DNA from: an uncultured Muribaculaceae bacterium
Lineage (GTDB): Bacteria > Bacteroidota > Bacteroidia > Bacteroidales > Muribaculaceae
Assembly: GCA_934555895.1 (NCBI GenBank)
Contig: CAKTFH010000012.1
Span: 1-63,352, forward strand
Length of the DNA stretch: 63,352 bases
Direction of reading: 5' to 3'
The notes under the pieces were generated by a model. That model was not told where the DNA came from and did not search any database. It worked only from the letters and a program-made list of their open reading frames with translations. Position numbers and translations under genes: made by a program. Shown here piece after piece: positions 52,923 to 60,850 of the stretch. The number at the start of each line of letters is the position of its first letter. Within the stretch, counting starts at the first letter, position 1.

Positions 52923-55757
52923 ATGAAAATATTTACTACACTACTGCTTATGGCAGCCGGATGCTCGATGGCATTCGCAGATGCCATCCCTGAAGAGCAG
53001 GCTCTTGCAAATGCTGAAAAGTTTTTTGAGCAGAACAGTTCGAAGCCGTCGATGCGCCGTGTCGCCGGCAAACAACCGAGGTTCAGCAAGGCAATGCAGA
53101 GCCGCGGTTTCTATGCCTTTAATATAAACGGCGACGAAGGCTACATCATTACATCCGGCAGCGACCTCACTCAGCCTGTGCTCGGCTACTCCGATCAGGG
53201 CCCGCTCGATCCGGCAAATATGCCGGAGCCGCTTAAATGCTGGCTCGAAAGTCTCGACAAGGCGATCGAAGGCATCGAGGCAGGCATGCCTCAGAAAAAA
53301 CAGCTCAAAGTCAACAATGTGGCTCGTGTAGCCGACAAGAAGGCTATAGAACCTTTGATGAGGAGCAAATGGAATCAGGGTGACCCTTACAACCTGATGA
53401 CCCCGTCGTATATCGACAAGGACAATGGCTCATACCATGAGCACAGTGCCACAGGATGTGTGGCCACCGCCACCACCCAGATAATGTATTACTGGAAATG
53501 GCCGCAGGAAGCTTGCGCCACAATTCCGTCGTATACCTACAACTGGTCGGGAAACATCAAGACCACCGAAGAGTTGCCTCCAGTGGTGTTCAACTGGGAT
53601 GCCATGACCGACACCTACAACGGCAACTCGAGCCAGGAATCGAAAATGGCAGTGGCTCAGCTTATGCTTTATGCCGGCCACGGAATGCAGTCGGGTTATG
53701 CCGGTGCTACCGGTGCCACATCTGACAACGCGCTCAACGCTCTCAAGAAATATTTCGGTTATAACAACGACGCATATAACGCCTATCATCTCAACTACAC
53801 ATATGCGGAATGGGAAGACCTCTTCTACAACGAGCTCGCCGCCGGCCGTCCGTTACTCGTGGGCGCCGACAACTACGAGCGCACCGGTGGGCATGAATTC
53901 GTATGCGACGGTTATGACGGCAACGGCCTCTACCATATCAACTGGGGCTGGGGCGGCTGGGATGATGGCTACTTCGTGCTTACTGTTATGGCTCCCGACA
54001 ATCAAGGCATAGGTGGCAGCACCGACGCCAACGGCTACTCAATGGGCCAGAATGTATGCGTGAATGTACGCCCTGCATATACTACGCCCGACGAGGAAAT
54101 TGTACGTGCTTCAATCTCTGATATCAGTGCTCCTCAGAGCAAGCTACGCAAAGATGCCACAGGCGTTTTCTCGCTTAATTTCACCTATTCTCTTCACACT
54201 GTCTTGCTACATAGATACAACATTGAGCACGCATTCCGACTTACATCGACCGACAACAGCATAGTGGCCGACGAACTTGCTCCGGAAACGCGTTCGTTTA
54301 ATCCTTCGAATCGCTACAGTTGCAATGCATCGGTGAAAATGCAGAATCTTGCCGACGGCACATATGTTCTCACCGGCATTTCGCGCGAAGTCGGTTCAAA
54401 TGAGTGGATTGTAGACGACCATGCCGACAGAAATTATGTAGAACTCGTTGTAAAAGGCGACGAGATGCTTGTCAGCGTGCATCCAGGTCAGGGTACAAAG
54501 CTTGTGGTCAACTCGCTTAAACTTGAGGGCGCCTCAGTGGGTGGTGAATGGCAGAAAGTGGTGTACAACATCACCAACAATGGCAATGATTTCTACGGCG
54601 AGACATATCTTTTTGTAGATGGGAAACGTTCGTCGGGCAATACCATCAGTATCCCTGCCGGGGAGACTTTGGATATTTACTACAAATTCAAGCCTGCAAA
54701 TGAGCCGGGTCTCCACAACTTCCTGCTCTCGCGCTCCACAATCATAAGCGAAGATATGACTATCAGCAGCATAAACCGTATGTTCAATCTTGACTGCAAA
54801 TGGAATGCCGACGGCTCGATTTCGACGCTTCCCAAAGTTGTGCCCGGTACAAGTTATGAGGTGCCGGCCGATGCAGTAGCGCTCTATCTTTATGGTTCTA
54901 CGCCCCGTGCGATAGCAGTGAATAAAGCTAACCCCAATCTTGTGCTCTATTACGATGAGGATGTAACACTCGCAGGGCGTGTAGAGATGATTATGCGCAA
55001 GTATATCACCAATATCGTGATTGGCGACAAGGCCAAGGAGGCCGGTTTCAAAGATGGCTACAGAGCTGCAGTGCCGATGGCATTTACAGCCGGGACTGCA
55101 AGCTATACACGCGAGAACATGCCTGAATGGAGTACAGTGGCTCTGCCGTTCGATGTACAGGAAATCACTGTAGCTGGAGAGCGTGCCGACTGGTTCACCT
55201 CTAAAGACGATACCGGTAAGAATTTCTTTGTGAAGAGTTTTTCGGGCAATCGCGGCGCAGAGCTCCGTTTTGCATATTCAGAGACCATGGCCGCGAACAC
55301 TGCATATCTTATCGGTGCCCGCGGAGAGTTCAACGGTTCGTCGTTTGACCATACAGGTAAGAGTGTCACATTCTCTGCTCATGATGTGCTTATAAATATC
55401 GAGGGCGAGAATACCGGTAGCTACAATGCCAACAAGGTGAAGTTGCTCCCTTGCTACACTCCCGCAGCAGCCGGAAAACTCCTCGGCATGGATGACAGGA
55501 TGGATAATTTTGTAAAGGTCGACAATACAGAGCCCTTCCGCGCCTATATCGTCTCCGGCTCGTCGATTGAAAGTTATTCAATCCGTTACGAAGAAGGCGA
55601 GCGAAGCGGCATCGAGGATGTTATTGCAATCGGTGACACTGTCTCAGACGAAACTCCGGTTTATAACATGCAGGGTATCAAAGTGGGCACTCTTGCTGAT
55701 TTTGGCAGTCTCGCACACGGCATCTATATCGTGGCCGGCCGCAAAGTGGCCAGATAA
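52923..55757 (+). CDS. C10 family cysteine protease with T9SS-like tail
   Basis: A streptopain/interpain-type peptidase. The signal peptide ends near SMAFA; a propeptide of about 125 residues (inhibitor-like, RGFYAFNINGDEGYIITSG) precedes the catalytic domain (about 140-385). The nucleophile is Cys179 in HSATGCVATATTQIMYYW and the catalytic His324 is in TGGHEFVCDGY, with NWGWGGWDDGYF after it. About 500 residues of beta domains follow and the chain ends in a T9SS-like sorting segment (PVYNMQGIKVGTLADFG to GRKVAR). It lies 25 bp after GH76, so co-transcription is likely. Together with the BSP peptidase it suggests that the locus attacks the protein part of mannoproteins. Confidence 0.92.
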   Translation: MKIFTTLLLMAAGCSMAFADAIPEEQALANAEKFFEQNSSKPSMRRVAGKQPRFSKAMQSRGFYAFNINGDEGYIITSGSDLTQPVLGYSDQGPLDPANMPEPLKCWLESLDKAIEGIEAGMPQKKQLKVNNVARVADKKAIEPLMRSKWNQGDPYNLMTPSYIDKDNGSYHEHSATGCVATATTQIMYYWKWPQEACATIPSYTYNWSGNIKTTEELPPVVFNWDAMTDTYNGNSSQESKMAVAQLMLYAGHGMQSGYAGATGATSDNALNALKKYFGYNNDAYNAYHLNYTYAEWEDLFYNELAAGRPLLVGADNYERTGGHEFVCDGYDGNGLYHINWGWGGWDDGYFVLTVMAPDNQGIGGSTDANGYSMGQNVCVNVRPAYTTPDEEIVRASISDISAPQSKLRKDATGVFSLNFTYSLHTVLLHRYNIEHAFRLTSTDNSIVADELAPETRSFNPSNRYSCNASVKMQNLADGTYVLTGISREVGSNEWIVDDHADRNYVELVVKGDEMLVSVHPGQGTKLVVNSLKLEGASVGGEWQKVVYNITNNGNDFYGETYLFVDGKRSSGNTISIPAGETLDIYYKFKPANEPGLHNFLLSRSTIISEDMTISSINRMFNLDCKWNADGSISTLPKVVPGTSYEVPADAVALYLYGSTPRAIAVNKANPNLVLYYDEDVTLAGRVEMIMRKYITNIVIGDKAKEAGFKDGYRAAVPMAFTAGTASYTRENMPEWSTVALPFDVQEITVAGERADWFTSKDDTGKNFFVKSFSGNRGAELRFAYSETMAANTAYLIGARGEFNGSSFDHTGKSVTFSAHDVLINIEGENTGSYNANKVKLLPCYTPAAAGKLLGMDDRMDNFVKVDNTEPFRAYIVSGSSIESYSIRYEEGERSGIEDVIAIGDTVSDETPVYNMQGIKVGTLADFGSLAHGIYIVAGRKVAR

Positions 55758-55790
55758 ACAATCCATAAAATCCCTCAAATCATCATAATG

Positions 55791-55836
55791 AAGCAGGCAT
55801 TCCGGTCATTTTACCGGGATGCCTGCTTTTATTTTT
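55791..55836 (+). terminator. Terminator after the C10 gene
   Basis: AAGCAGGCAT (55791-55800) pairs with ATGCCTGCTT (55819-55828), with an inner CCGGT/ACCGG pairing, then a T-rich tract. It marks the right end of the mannan locus. Confidence 0.88.
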
Positions 55837-55879
55837 GTACCGGGAACTGCGCAGTATCTGTGTTGCTGTAAGATTCAGT

Positions 55880-57373
55880 TTAAAGCCAAGACTGGGTGTA
55901 GGTCGTCTGGAGAAGAAGGTGGCGGAGGGAGACGGCGGTTTTGGTCTCAAGTGACGATATCCTGAAGTTTTTGGCGTTTGTGGAAATCTGAAGTGTCACA
56001 CGGGCGGTTATGGGGGTGAGGGGAGTGGTTCGGATGCTTACCGACTCGATGTCGGGATATTTGATATATTCATGTAGTCTTGCTATGTTGCCGCCGTTTA
56101 TTTGAACATATGTATCGTAGAGCTTTATCCCACTGTGTTTCCATGCCATCGCGGCACGCATAGCTGTCACAGCGACAAATCCCGAGCAGATTATCAATGC
56201 AGGTATTACGCTGCCTAATGTATAAAACAACGTGAATGACATGACTATTGCAATAATAAGGAATGGGAAAAATTTTCGCATGAATACGCCTTTGCCCGAT
56301 TGTGCCCACATCAGAGGTGCATAGACTGTTGTTTTGTCGCAGCCAAGCCACCACTCAAACAATCTGTCGCCGAGATCGGAGCCATAGATACGTATGTATC
56401 CTTCTTTTTTAGTATCCATGACATTCAGGGCCTGAGAAATGGTGATGGTCTGGCAATGGGCGGCTTTTTCAAGTGGATTCTGTTTGATGGTAAGCACCGT
56501 GGCTTTATCTTGGGCAATGCGGCAGGTGTAACGGGACAGAAGCCCCGATTCAATGGTCATTTTATTGTCGGCAAACTGTAGGCTCATGTTGCTGTATCGC
56601 AACAGAATTTTGCCGGTCCACAGCAGCATGACCGTCAGGTATATCACCGCAGAAAACAATATAATGTCACTCGCTGAAGGGAGTACACTCTCCACACGGG
56701 AATCCAAGTAATCGAAAAGGCGCGATGTGACATCATTGCCCAACTGGTTGATTTTGTCGTAGACAGCCACTAGGATAGTGGCGAGTATCGCGAAGCCTTT
56801 CAGATGATTCTGGCACAGGGCGCCTTTCATGATGTTGAGATCGCTCACTTTCAATTTGCTGCTGTGCAGCGGAGGCGGCAGCGGTATATTGACATCGGTT
56901 ATCTGAGTGAACTCTTCTCCCATTCTTACGCGATGAAGAAGCATCTGCATGTCGCTATCATCGAGTATCAGCTCCACTTCCTGACTGTAGGTCGCAAGAG
57001 TGTCGAATGTGACGCCGTGCAGGTCTAACAGCCGGTAGAACAGTCCGCTCTTTGTGCGCATGGTGTGGACCCGTGAAAGCGGAATGCTTGTTGTTTTCTT
57101 CGACGCCAAGCCATAGGTGAATATCAGTTTGTCGCCTTCGATGTGGAATTTACAGAAATAATATTTTAAGAATGCCGTAAGAAATGGAAGGGTGAACAAT
57201 ACCGCCGCAACTGCGAGCAACTCCAGAATGTTGAATGTATCTGAATTGAAGATGTCGAAAAGGAGATATGCTATGGCTATGAACGTAGTGCCGACTATCT
57301 CTCTGAAAGATTTCTGCAGCAGTATTACGAAAGCTCCGGCGCTCATACGCCGAGGTGTGGAAAAGTCAGTCAT
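55880..57373 (-). CDS. YdbT-like PH-domain membrane protein
   Basis: A 497-residue membrane protein of the bacterial PH-domain (bPH2) type. Each PH-like unit follows a pair of hydrophobic helices: helices at about 30-70 then HIEGDKLIFTYGLASKKTTSIPLSRVHTMRT; helices at about 195-250 then DNKMTIESGLLSRYTCRI; helices at about 365-405 then KLYDTYVQINGGNIARLHEYIKY. This matches YdbT, which in other bacteria is paired with YdbS and implicated in resistance to some bacteriocins or in envelope homeostasis. Its start overlaps the stop of the YdbS-like gene by 8 bp, so the two are translationally coupled. Confidence 0.87.
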   Translation of the reverse strand: MTDFSTPRRMSAGAFVILLQKSFREIVGTTFIAIAYLLFDIFNSDTFNILELLAVAAVLFTLPFLTAFLKYYFCKFHIEGDKLIFTYGLASKKTTSIPLSRVHTMRTKSGLFYRLLDLHGVTFDTLATYSQEVELILDDSDMQMLLHRVRMGEEFTQITDVNIPLPPPLHSSKLKVSDLNIMKGALCQNHLKGFAILATILVAVYDKINQLGNDVTSRLFDYLDSRVESVLPSASDIILFSAVIYLTVMLLWTGKILLRYSNMSLQFADNKMTIESGLLSRYTCRIAQDKATVLTIKQNPLEKAAHCQTITISQALNVMDTKKEGYIRIYGSDLGDRLFEWWLGCDKTTVYAPLMWAQSGKGVFMRKFFPFLIIAIVMSFTLFYTLGSVIPALIICSGFVAVTAMRAAMAWKHSGIKLYDTYVQINGGNIARLHEYIKYPDIESVSIRTTPLTPITARVTLQISTNAKNFRISSLETKTAVSLRHLLLQTTYTQSWL

Positions 57374-57878
57374 TTTCGCAATCGGCGTTGTTTATCAGTA
57401 ATAGTTTCAGCTGCTCGGCGGTGTCGTGCCTAAGTCCCGGAATAGAAATACTGTTGAATGCTGCCTGTGATCCGTTGAATACATCCAGATAGTAGAGCCC
57501 GAACATACGGCTAATGGGATTCATGCGTATGCTCACCTGCTGGATTTTGCTGAAAGGAATTGTGGTGACTGATGTGAAAAACATGCCCTTGCGGTAAGAT
57601 ATATCCTTTTCGCGCAGAGCATATCCTCTTATTTTATAAATTTTGCGCACCAGGGACACATTTACAGCGAAAGCTGCAGCAAGCACACCAATGGCAAGCA
57701 AGCCCCATCCGCCATGCAGATCCGTAAGCAGAGCAATGGCTGCGGCGCAGGCTATAAAAATTGTGTAGATGAGCGCTAACCGCAAAGTCAGCACCTTCAC
57801 ATAGGTACCTTCTACGGTAACAAAACTTAGATTCTCTACATGCTGAATCTCATCGGGCCATATTTGTCTGTTTGTCAT
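57366..57878 (-). CDS. YdbS-like PH-domain membrane protein
   Basis: A 170-residue protein with two adjacent membrane helices (about 32-50 and 56-75) followed by a single bacterial PH domain (GYALREKDISYRKGMFFTSVTTIPFSKIQQVSI). The motif IPFSKIQQV is characteristic of YdbS/DUF304-type proteins. It is the first gene of a two-gene minus-strand operon with the YdbT-like gene. The pair is presumed to form an inner-membrane complex, with the function not established in Bacteroidetes. Confidence 0.87.
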   Translation of the reverse strand: MTNRQIWPDEIQHVENLSFVTVEGTYVKVLTLRLALIYTIFIACAAAIALLTDLHGGWGLLAIGVLAAAFAVNVSLVRKIYKIRGYALREKDISYRKGMFFTSVTTIPFSKIQQVSIRMNPISRMFGLYYLDVFNGSQAAFNSISIPGLRHDTAEQLKLLLINNADCEND

Positions 57879-58043
57879 AAAAATGCATCTTCCTGTCAGG
57901 TTGCGTCGGACTCCTTTTCATTGCGCATGCAAAGATAAGCATTTCCTTTAAAAATATAAATTTATAAATCGCTTACTCACTGCATTATTATTAAGAGCGC
58001 ATTTTCATAAGGGTGGAAGGTACTATTTGACCAAAACATAGTA

Positions 58044-58074
58044 AACCTCGGAACCGGGAGGCGGCTCCGAGGTT
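58044..58074. terminator. Terminator after the PepSY-like gene
   Basis: AACCTCGGA (58044-58052) pairs with TCCGAGGTT (58066-58074), 33 bp beyond the stop of the minus-strand PepSY-like gene. Confidence 0.85.
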
Positions 58075-58106
58075 ATTTTATCTGGCCTGATGCAGTAACT
58101 GAATGA

Positions 58107-58631
58107 TTATTTCATTTCGGCTTTCACTTCCTCACTGTCGGCTTCAGCCATGGCTTCGGCCTTGAAAGTCTGGGCTTCATGAGTTGTCAGCTCTCCCTGA
58201 AATATGCCGAGGCGGTCATACTTGAGCTCCTTGCCGTTTGCGAGACCTATAGTGTAGTAGAGCGAAGAACGACTGATCCTCACGATGCTCTCTCCCGAAT
58301 ATTTCTTTGCAACGCTGTTGCGGATGGTTTTGGGCACGAGTGATTCGGGCACGCTTTTCTTTTTGCAGTCGATGTGGGTCCATCGGCCTTTGTTGCTGAA
58401 TTCGATTTTTGTTCCGTTGGTCAATTTCACATCGTAGTCGGTTTTCTTCAGTAGATGCCTGTCGACTTTTACCATGCTTACCTTTGCCTTCGGGAAGTGC
58501 TCGTCGAGCATCTCTTGTGCAGCTGTAGGCAGGTCCTTACGGCTGATGCTGTATTTGTCGAGTGGAAGTGCAGCCGATGCCGAAATCATTATGAGCATTG
58601 CGGTTGCCATCATGATAAGTTTCTTGAACAT
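58107..58631 (-). CDS. PepSY-like periplasmic protein
   Basis: The start is set at 58631 (MFKKLIMMATAMLIMISASA), giving a 174-residue exported protein. Two repeats of the PepSY-like (DUF2874) fold are visible: LPTAAQEMLDEHFPKAKVSMVKVD with YDVKLTNGTKIEFSNKGRW, and VPKTIRNSVAKKYSGESIVRI with YTIGLANGKELKYDRLG. Such proteins are abundant in gut Bacteroidetes and probably periplasmic, with no proven activity; similarity to beta-lactamase-inhibitor-like folds has been noted for the family. Single gene with its own terminator. Confidence 0.85.
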   Translation of the reverse strand: MFKKLIMMATAMLIMISASAALPLDKYSISRKDLPTAAQEMLDEHFPKAKVSMVKVDRHLLKKTDYDVKLTNGTKIEFSNKGRWTHIDCKKKSVPESLVPKTIRNSVAKKYSGESIVRISRSSLYYTIGLANGKELKYDRLGIFQGELTTHEAQTFKAEAMAEADSEEVKAEMK

Positions 58632-58756
58632 GTGTGTTATCAAAAGCTTTATTTAAAGAGGTGTGTTACTTCAGATATAACGGCGCAATGCACTGTATAT
58701 TTGAGCTTGAGGGCGTTTTTATGATAGATTAACCTTATCCGAACCGCCAAATGTTA

Positions 58757-58784
58757 AGAGTGTGTTTAAAAGTAAACACACTCT
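58757..58784. repeat. Perfect hairpin made of two IS-end-like motifs
   Basis: AGAGTGTGTTTA, loop AAAG, TAAACACACTCT: a 12-bp perfect palindromic stem, flanked by TTA on the left and TAA-like bases on the right. It lies 5 bp beyond the LuxR-gene stop and can act as its terminator, but it is also two GAGTGTGTTT termini placed back to back. Confidence 0.6.
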
Positions 58785-58789
58785 AAATT

Positions 58790-59548
58790 TCATATGATTT
58801 TTAGAGTTCTGGCAACGCGGCAAGCGTCATGTGAGTTTTTTACCTGCAGTTTGCTTATTATTTCCTGGCGGTGGCGACTTACAGTGTGGACGCTTATACT
58901 TAACCTCTCAGCTATCTCTGCACTTTTCATACCCTTGTCTATAAGTGAGAGTACCTGAGATTCACGAGGGCTTAGGATGGCCCCGTTTCCCGTCGCAGTC
59001 AATTCTTCTGTCAGTCCGGTTACGGAATTGACGGCATGGCTCTTACCGTTGAAATCAAATGTCATAGGACCGTAAATGCATATCGCGTATCTGACATCAT
59101 CATTTTTTTCATCAAAAATATAGTGCATGCGATGCAGCACATCGTGGAGCTCGCCATTGAAAAATTTAAAGCGCAATTTGGATACAAGGTAGAAATACTT
59201 CTTACGTTTTTGGGGAATATGTCGGAGATAATGGAAGAACCGTAGCTCGGCGATATACTTTTCTTCCTGTTCTTCCGGTGACATGAGCGAAAGTATTTTG
59301 TTTTCCCATATCGATTTTTCCTGATTATAATCGGTAATTCCGAGACTGTTGGCAAATGCGCCGGCGAAAATATGACTTTCGCCGGCAGCCATATCGCTGA
59401 CCACAACAATCACATTTTCAATGTCTGCTAAGAAGCGGGCATAATCAAGTACCCTCTGCAGTATGCTGCATGCTCCGGGTATATTTTCTGCCCTTAGCAG
59501 TGCATCGAGTTTCCTCCGGCTGTTCGCAGATTGGTTGTTTTTGACCAT
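58790..59548 (-). CDS. LuxR-type transcriptional regulator
   Basis: A 252-residue regulator. The C-terminal HTH (about 190-250) has the LuxR signature LSPRESQVLSLIDKGMKSAEIAERLSIS (read as two adjoining parts) and SVHTVSRHRQEIISKLQV. The N-terminal 180 residues form a PAS-like sensor region (for example ENVIVVVSDMAAGESHIFAG and DDVRYAICIYGPMTFDF), a layout seen in Bacteroidetes LuxR proteins without a receiver domain. No phospho-acceptor site is apparent. It diverges from the DUF1349 gene across a 62-bp region containing a perfect palindrome that carries both -7 elements, so it probably controls that gene and itself. Confidence 0.88.
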   Translation of the reverse strand: MVKNNQSANSRRKLDALLRAENIPGACSILQRVLDYARFLADIENVIVVVSDMAAGESHIFAGAFANSLGITDYNQEKSIWENKILSLMSPEEQEEKYIAELRFFHYLRHIPQKRKKYFYLVSKLRFKFFNGELHDVLHRMHYIFDEKNDDVRYAICIYGPMTFDFNGKSHAVNSVTGLTEELTATGNGAILSPRESQVLSLIDKGMKSAEIAERLSISVHTVSRHRQEIISKLQVKNSHDACRVARTLKII

Positions 59549-59587
59549 TGCATGTAGTTTAGGAGCTTCTTACCTTTGCAAAGGTAA
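59547..59587. promoter_or_regulatory. Divergent promoters in an 18-bp palindrome
   Basis: TTACCTTTGCAAAGGTAA (59570-59587) is perfectly palindromic and holds TACCTTTG on both strands, a -7 element for each divergent gene. On the plus strand ATTG (59547-59550) sits 20 bp upstream as the -33 box. Start sites would be near 59585 (plus) and 59572 (minus), so only one direction can be served at a time. Confidence 0.65.
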
Positions 59588-59610
59588 TCAACCTAATGGT
59601 TTATATAAAA

Positions 59611-60264
59611 ATGAAAAACAAACTGTTTATTATCGCCGCCATGCTCATATCAGCAGAGATGACAAGCGGGCAGACTCTTGAAAAGATGAATTGGTTCAAC
59701 GAACCGACTAAATGGGAAATCAGCGACGGCACTCTTACAATGGATGTTACCCCGCACAGCGATTACTGGCGTATATCTCACTATGGATTCACCGTAGATG
59801 ATGCCCCGTTCTATTACGCTGAGTATGGCGGGGAGTTTGAGGCAAAGGTGAAAATTTCCGGTGAATATAACGTGAGATTTGATCAGGCAGGCATGATGAT
59901 ACGCCTCGACCACGAGAATTACATCAAGACCGGAATAGAATTTGTTGACGGCAAATACAATCTGAGCACTGTCGTGACTCATAAAACTTCCGACTGGAGC
60001 GTTGTGGCTCTTGATCGCCCTGTGGAGTTTATATGGATCAAGGCTGTGCGTCGGCTTGATGCTGTCGAGATATTCTATTCGTTCGATGACAAGGAATATC
60101 AAATGATGCGCAATGCTTGGGTAGAGGCTAATCACCCTGTAAAGGTCGGCATGTTCGCCGCTTGCCCTGACGGCAACGGATTCAAGGCCTCTTTCTCAGA
60201 TTTCAAGGTGACTCATCTGCCCGATAAGGTCAGAAGCGAATGGCTACGCGCCAACGCTGAATAG
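59611..60264 (+). CDS. Exported DUF1349 concanavalin-like protein
   Basis: The start is set at 59611 (MKNKLFIIAAMLISAEMTSG, a signal peptide) rather than the Met 15 bp upstream. The 217-residue protein is one DUF1349 beta-sandwich: WFNEPTKWEISDGTLTMDV, YYAEYGGEFEAKVKISGEY, FDQAGMMIRLDHENYIKTG, and VKVGMFAACPDGNGFKASF. Related modules occur as the C-terminal part of GH43 enzymes, but stand-alone proteins have no proven reaction; weak carbohydrate binding is plausible. It is divergently transcribed from the LuxR regulator. Confidence 0.87.
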   Translation: MKNKLFIIAAMLISAEMTSGQTLEKMNWFNEPTKWEISDGTLTMDVTPHSDYWRISHYGFTVDDAPFYYAEYGGEFEAKVKISGEYNVRFDQAGMMIRLDHENYIKTGIEFVDGKYNLSTVVTHKTSDWSVVALDRPVEFIWIKAVRRLDAVEIFYSFDDKEYQMMRNAWVEANHPVKVGMFAACPDGNGFKASFSDFKVTHLPDKVRSEWLRANAE

Positions 60265-60279
60265 CTCTTGCCGTATGTC

Positions 60280-60819
60280 TCAGAGACATGTGAGTTCGCC
60301 GGTAAGCGAATCCATCATATAGCCGGCCACGTTGACATCTCCGGGCATCAAGGGGTGGTTGCTTATCAGGTCGACTGTTTCGTGCACTGCATCCTCGCCG
60401 TTGTCAAAGCCATGAAGCCAGCTGTCAAGGTCTATGCCGCAGTGGCGCATCAGTGTGATATGTTCCTCAGAGATGCCGCGTTCGCGCATCAGATGAAGCA
60501 TCTCCTCGGCGTTCATGCCCTGCACCCCGCAGTTGGTGTGCCCTATCACCATGATTTCTTCCACACCGAGTTCGTAGACGGCCACGAGCAGCGAACGCAT
60601 GGTGGAATCGAAAGGATTGGTGATGGTGCCACCTGCATTCTTTATCATCTTTACATCGCCGTTGCGCAATCCCAGGGCCGCCGGAAGCAACTTCACAAGA
60701 CGTGTGTCCATGCAGGTGACTATGGCGATTTTCTTGTCGGGATACTTCGAGGTTTCATACTCACGGTAACCACCGGATGCGACAAAATCTTTGTTGAATT
60801 TCAGTATTTCTTCAATCAT
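60280..60819 (-). CDS. Beta-class carbonic anhydrase
   Basis: A 179-residue zinc enzyme that interconverts CO2 and bicarbonate in the cytoplasm. Zinc ligands are Cys36, His94 and Cys97 (VTCMDTR and IGHTNCGVQGM), with the Asp38-Arg40 dyad in CMDTR. The length and lack of a signal peptide fit the compact beta-class enzymes of anaerobes. It supplies bicarbonate for carboxylation reactions, important in succinate-producing Bacteroidetes. It lies 29 bp downstream of the antiporter gene on the same strand, with a small hairpin between them. Confidence 0.95.
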   Translation of the reverse strand: MIEEILKFNKDFVASGGYREYETSKYPDKKIAIVTCMDTRLVKLLPAALGLRNGDVKMIKNAGGTITNPFDSTMRSLLVAVYELGVEEIMVIGHTNCGVQGMNAEEMLHLMRERGISEEHITLMRHCGIDLDSWLHGFDNGEDAVHETVDLISNHPLMPGDVNVAGYMMDSLTGELTCL

Positions 60820-60834
60820 TTTCGGTCAGATTTA

Positions 60835-60850
60835 AGAGTAAACATACTCT
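60835..60850. repeat. Small hairpin overlapping the antiporter stop
   Basis: AGAGTA, AACA, TACTCT is a perfect 6-bp stem. Read on the minus strand it starts TTAGAGTATGTTTA, again like the GAGTGTGTTT terminus family. It overlaps the stop codon of the antiporter gene (60849-60851). Confidence 0.45.
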
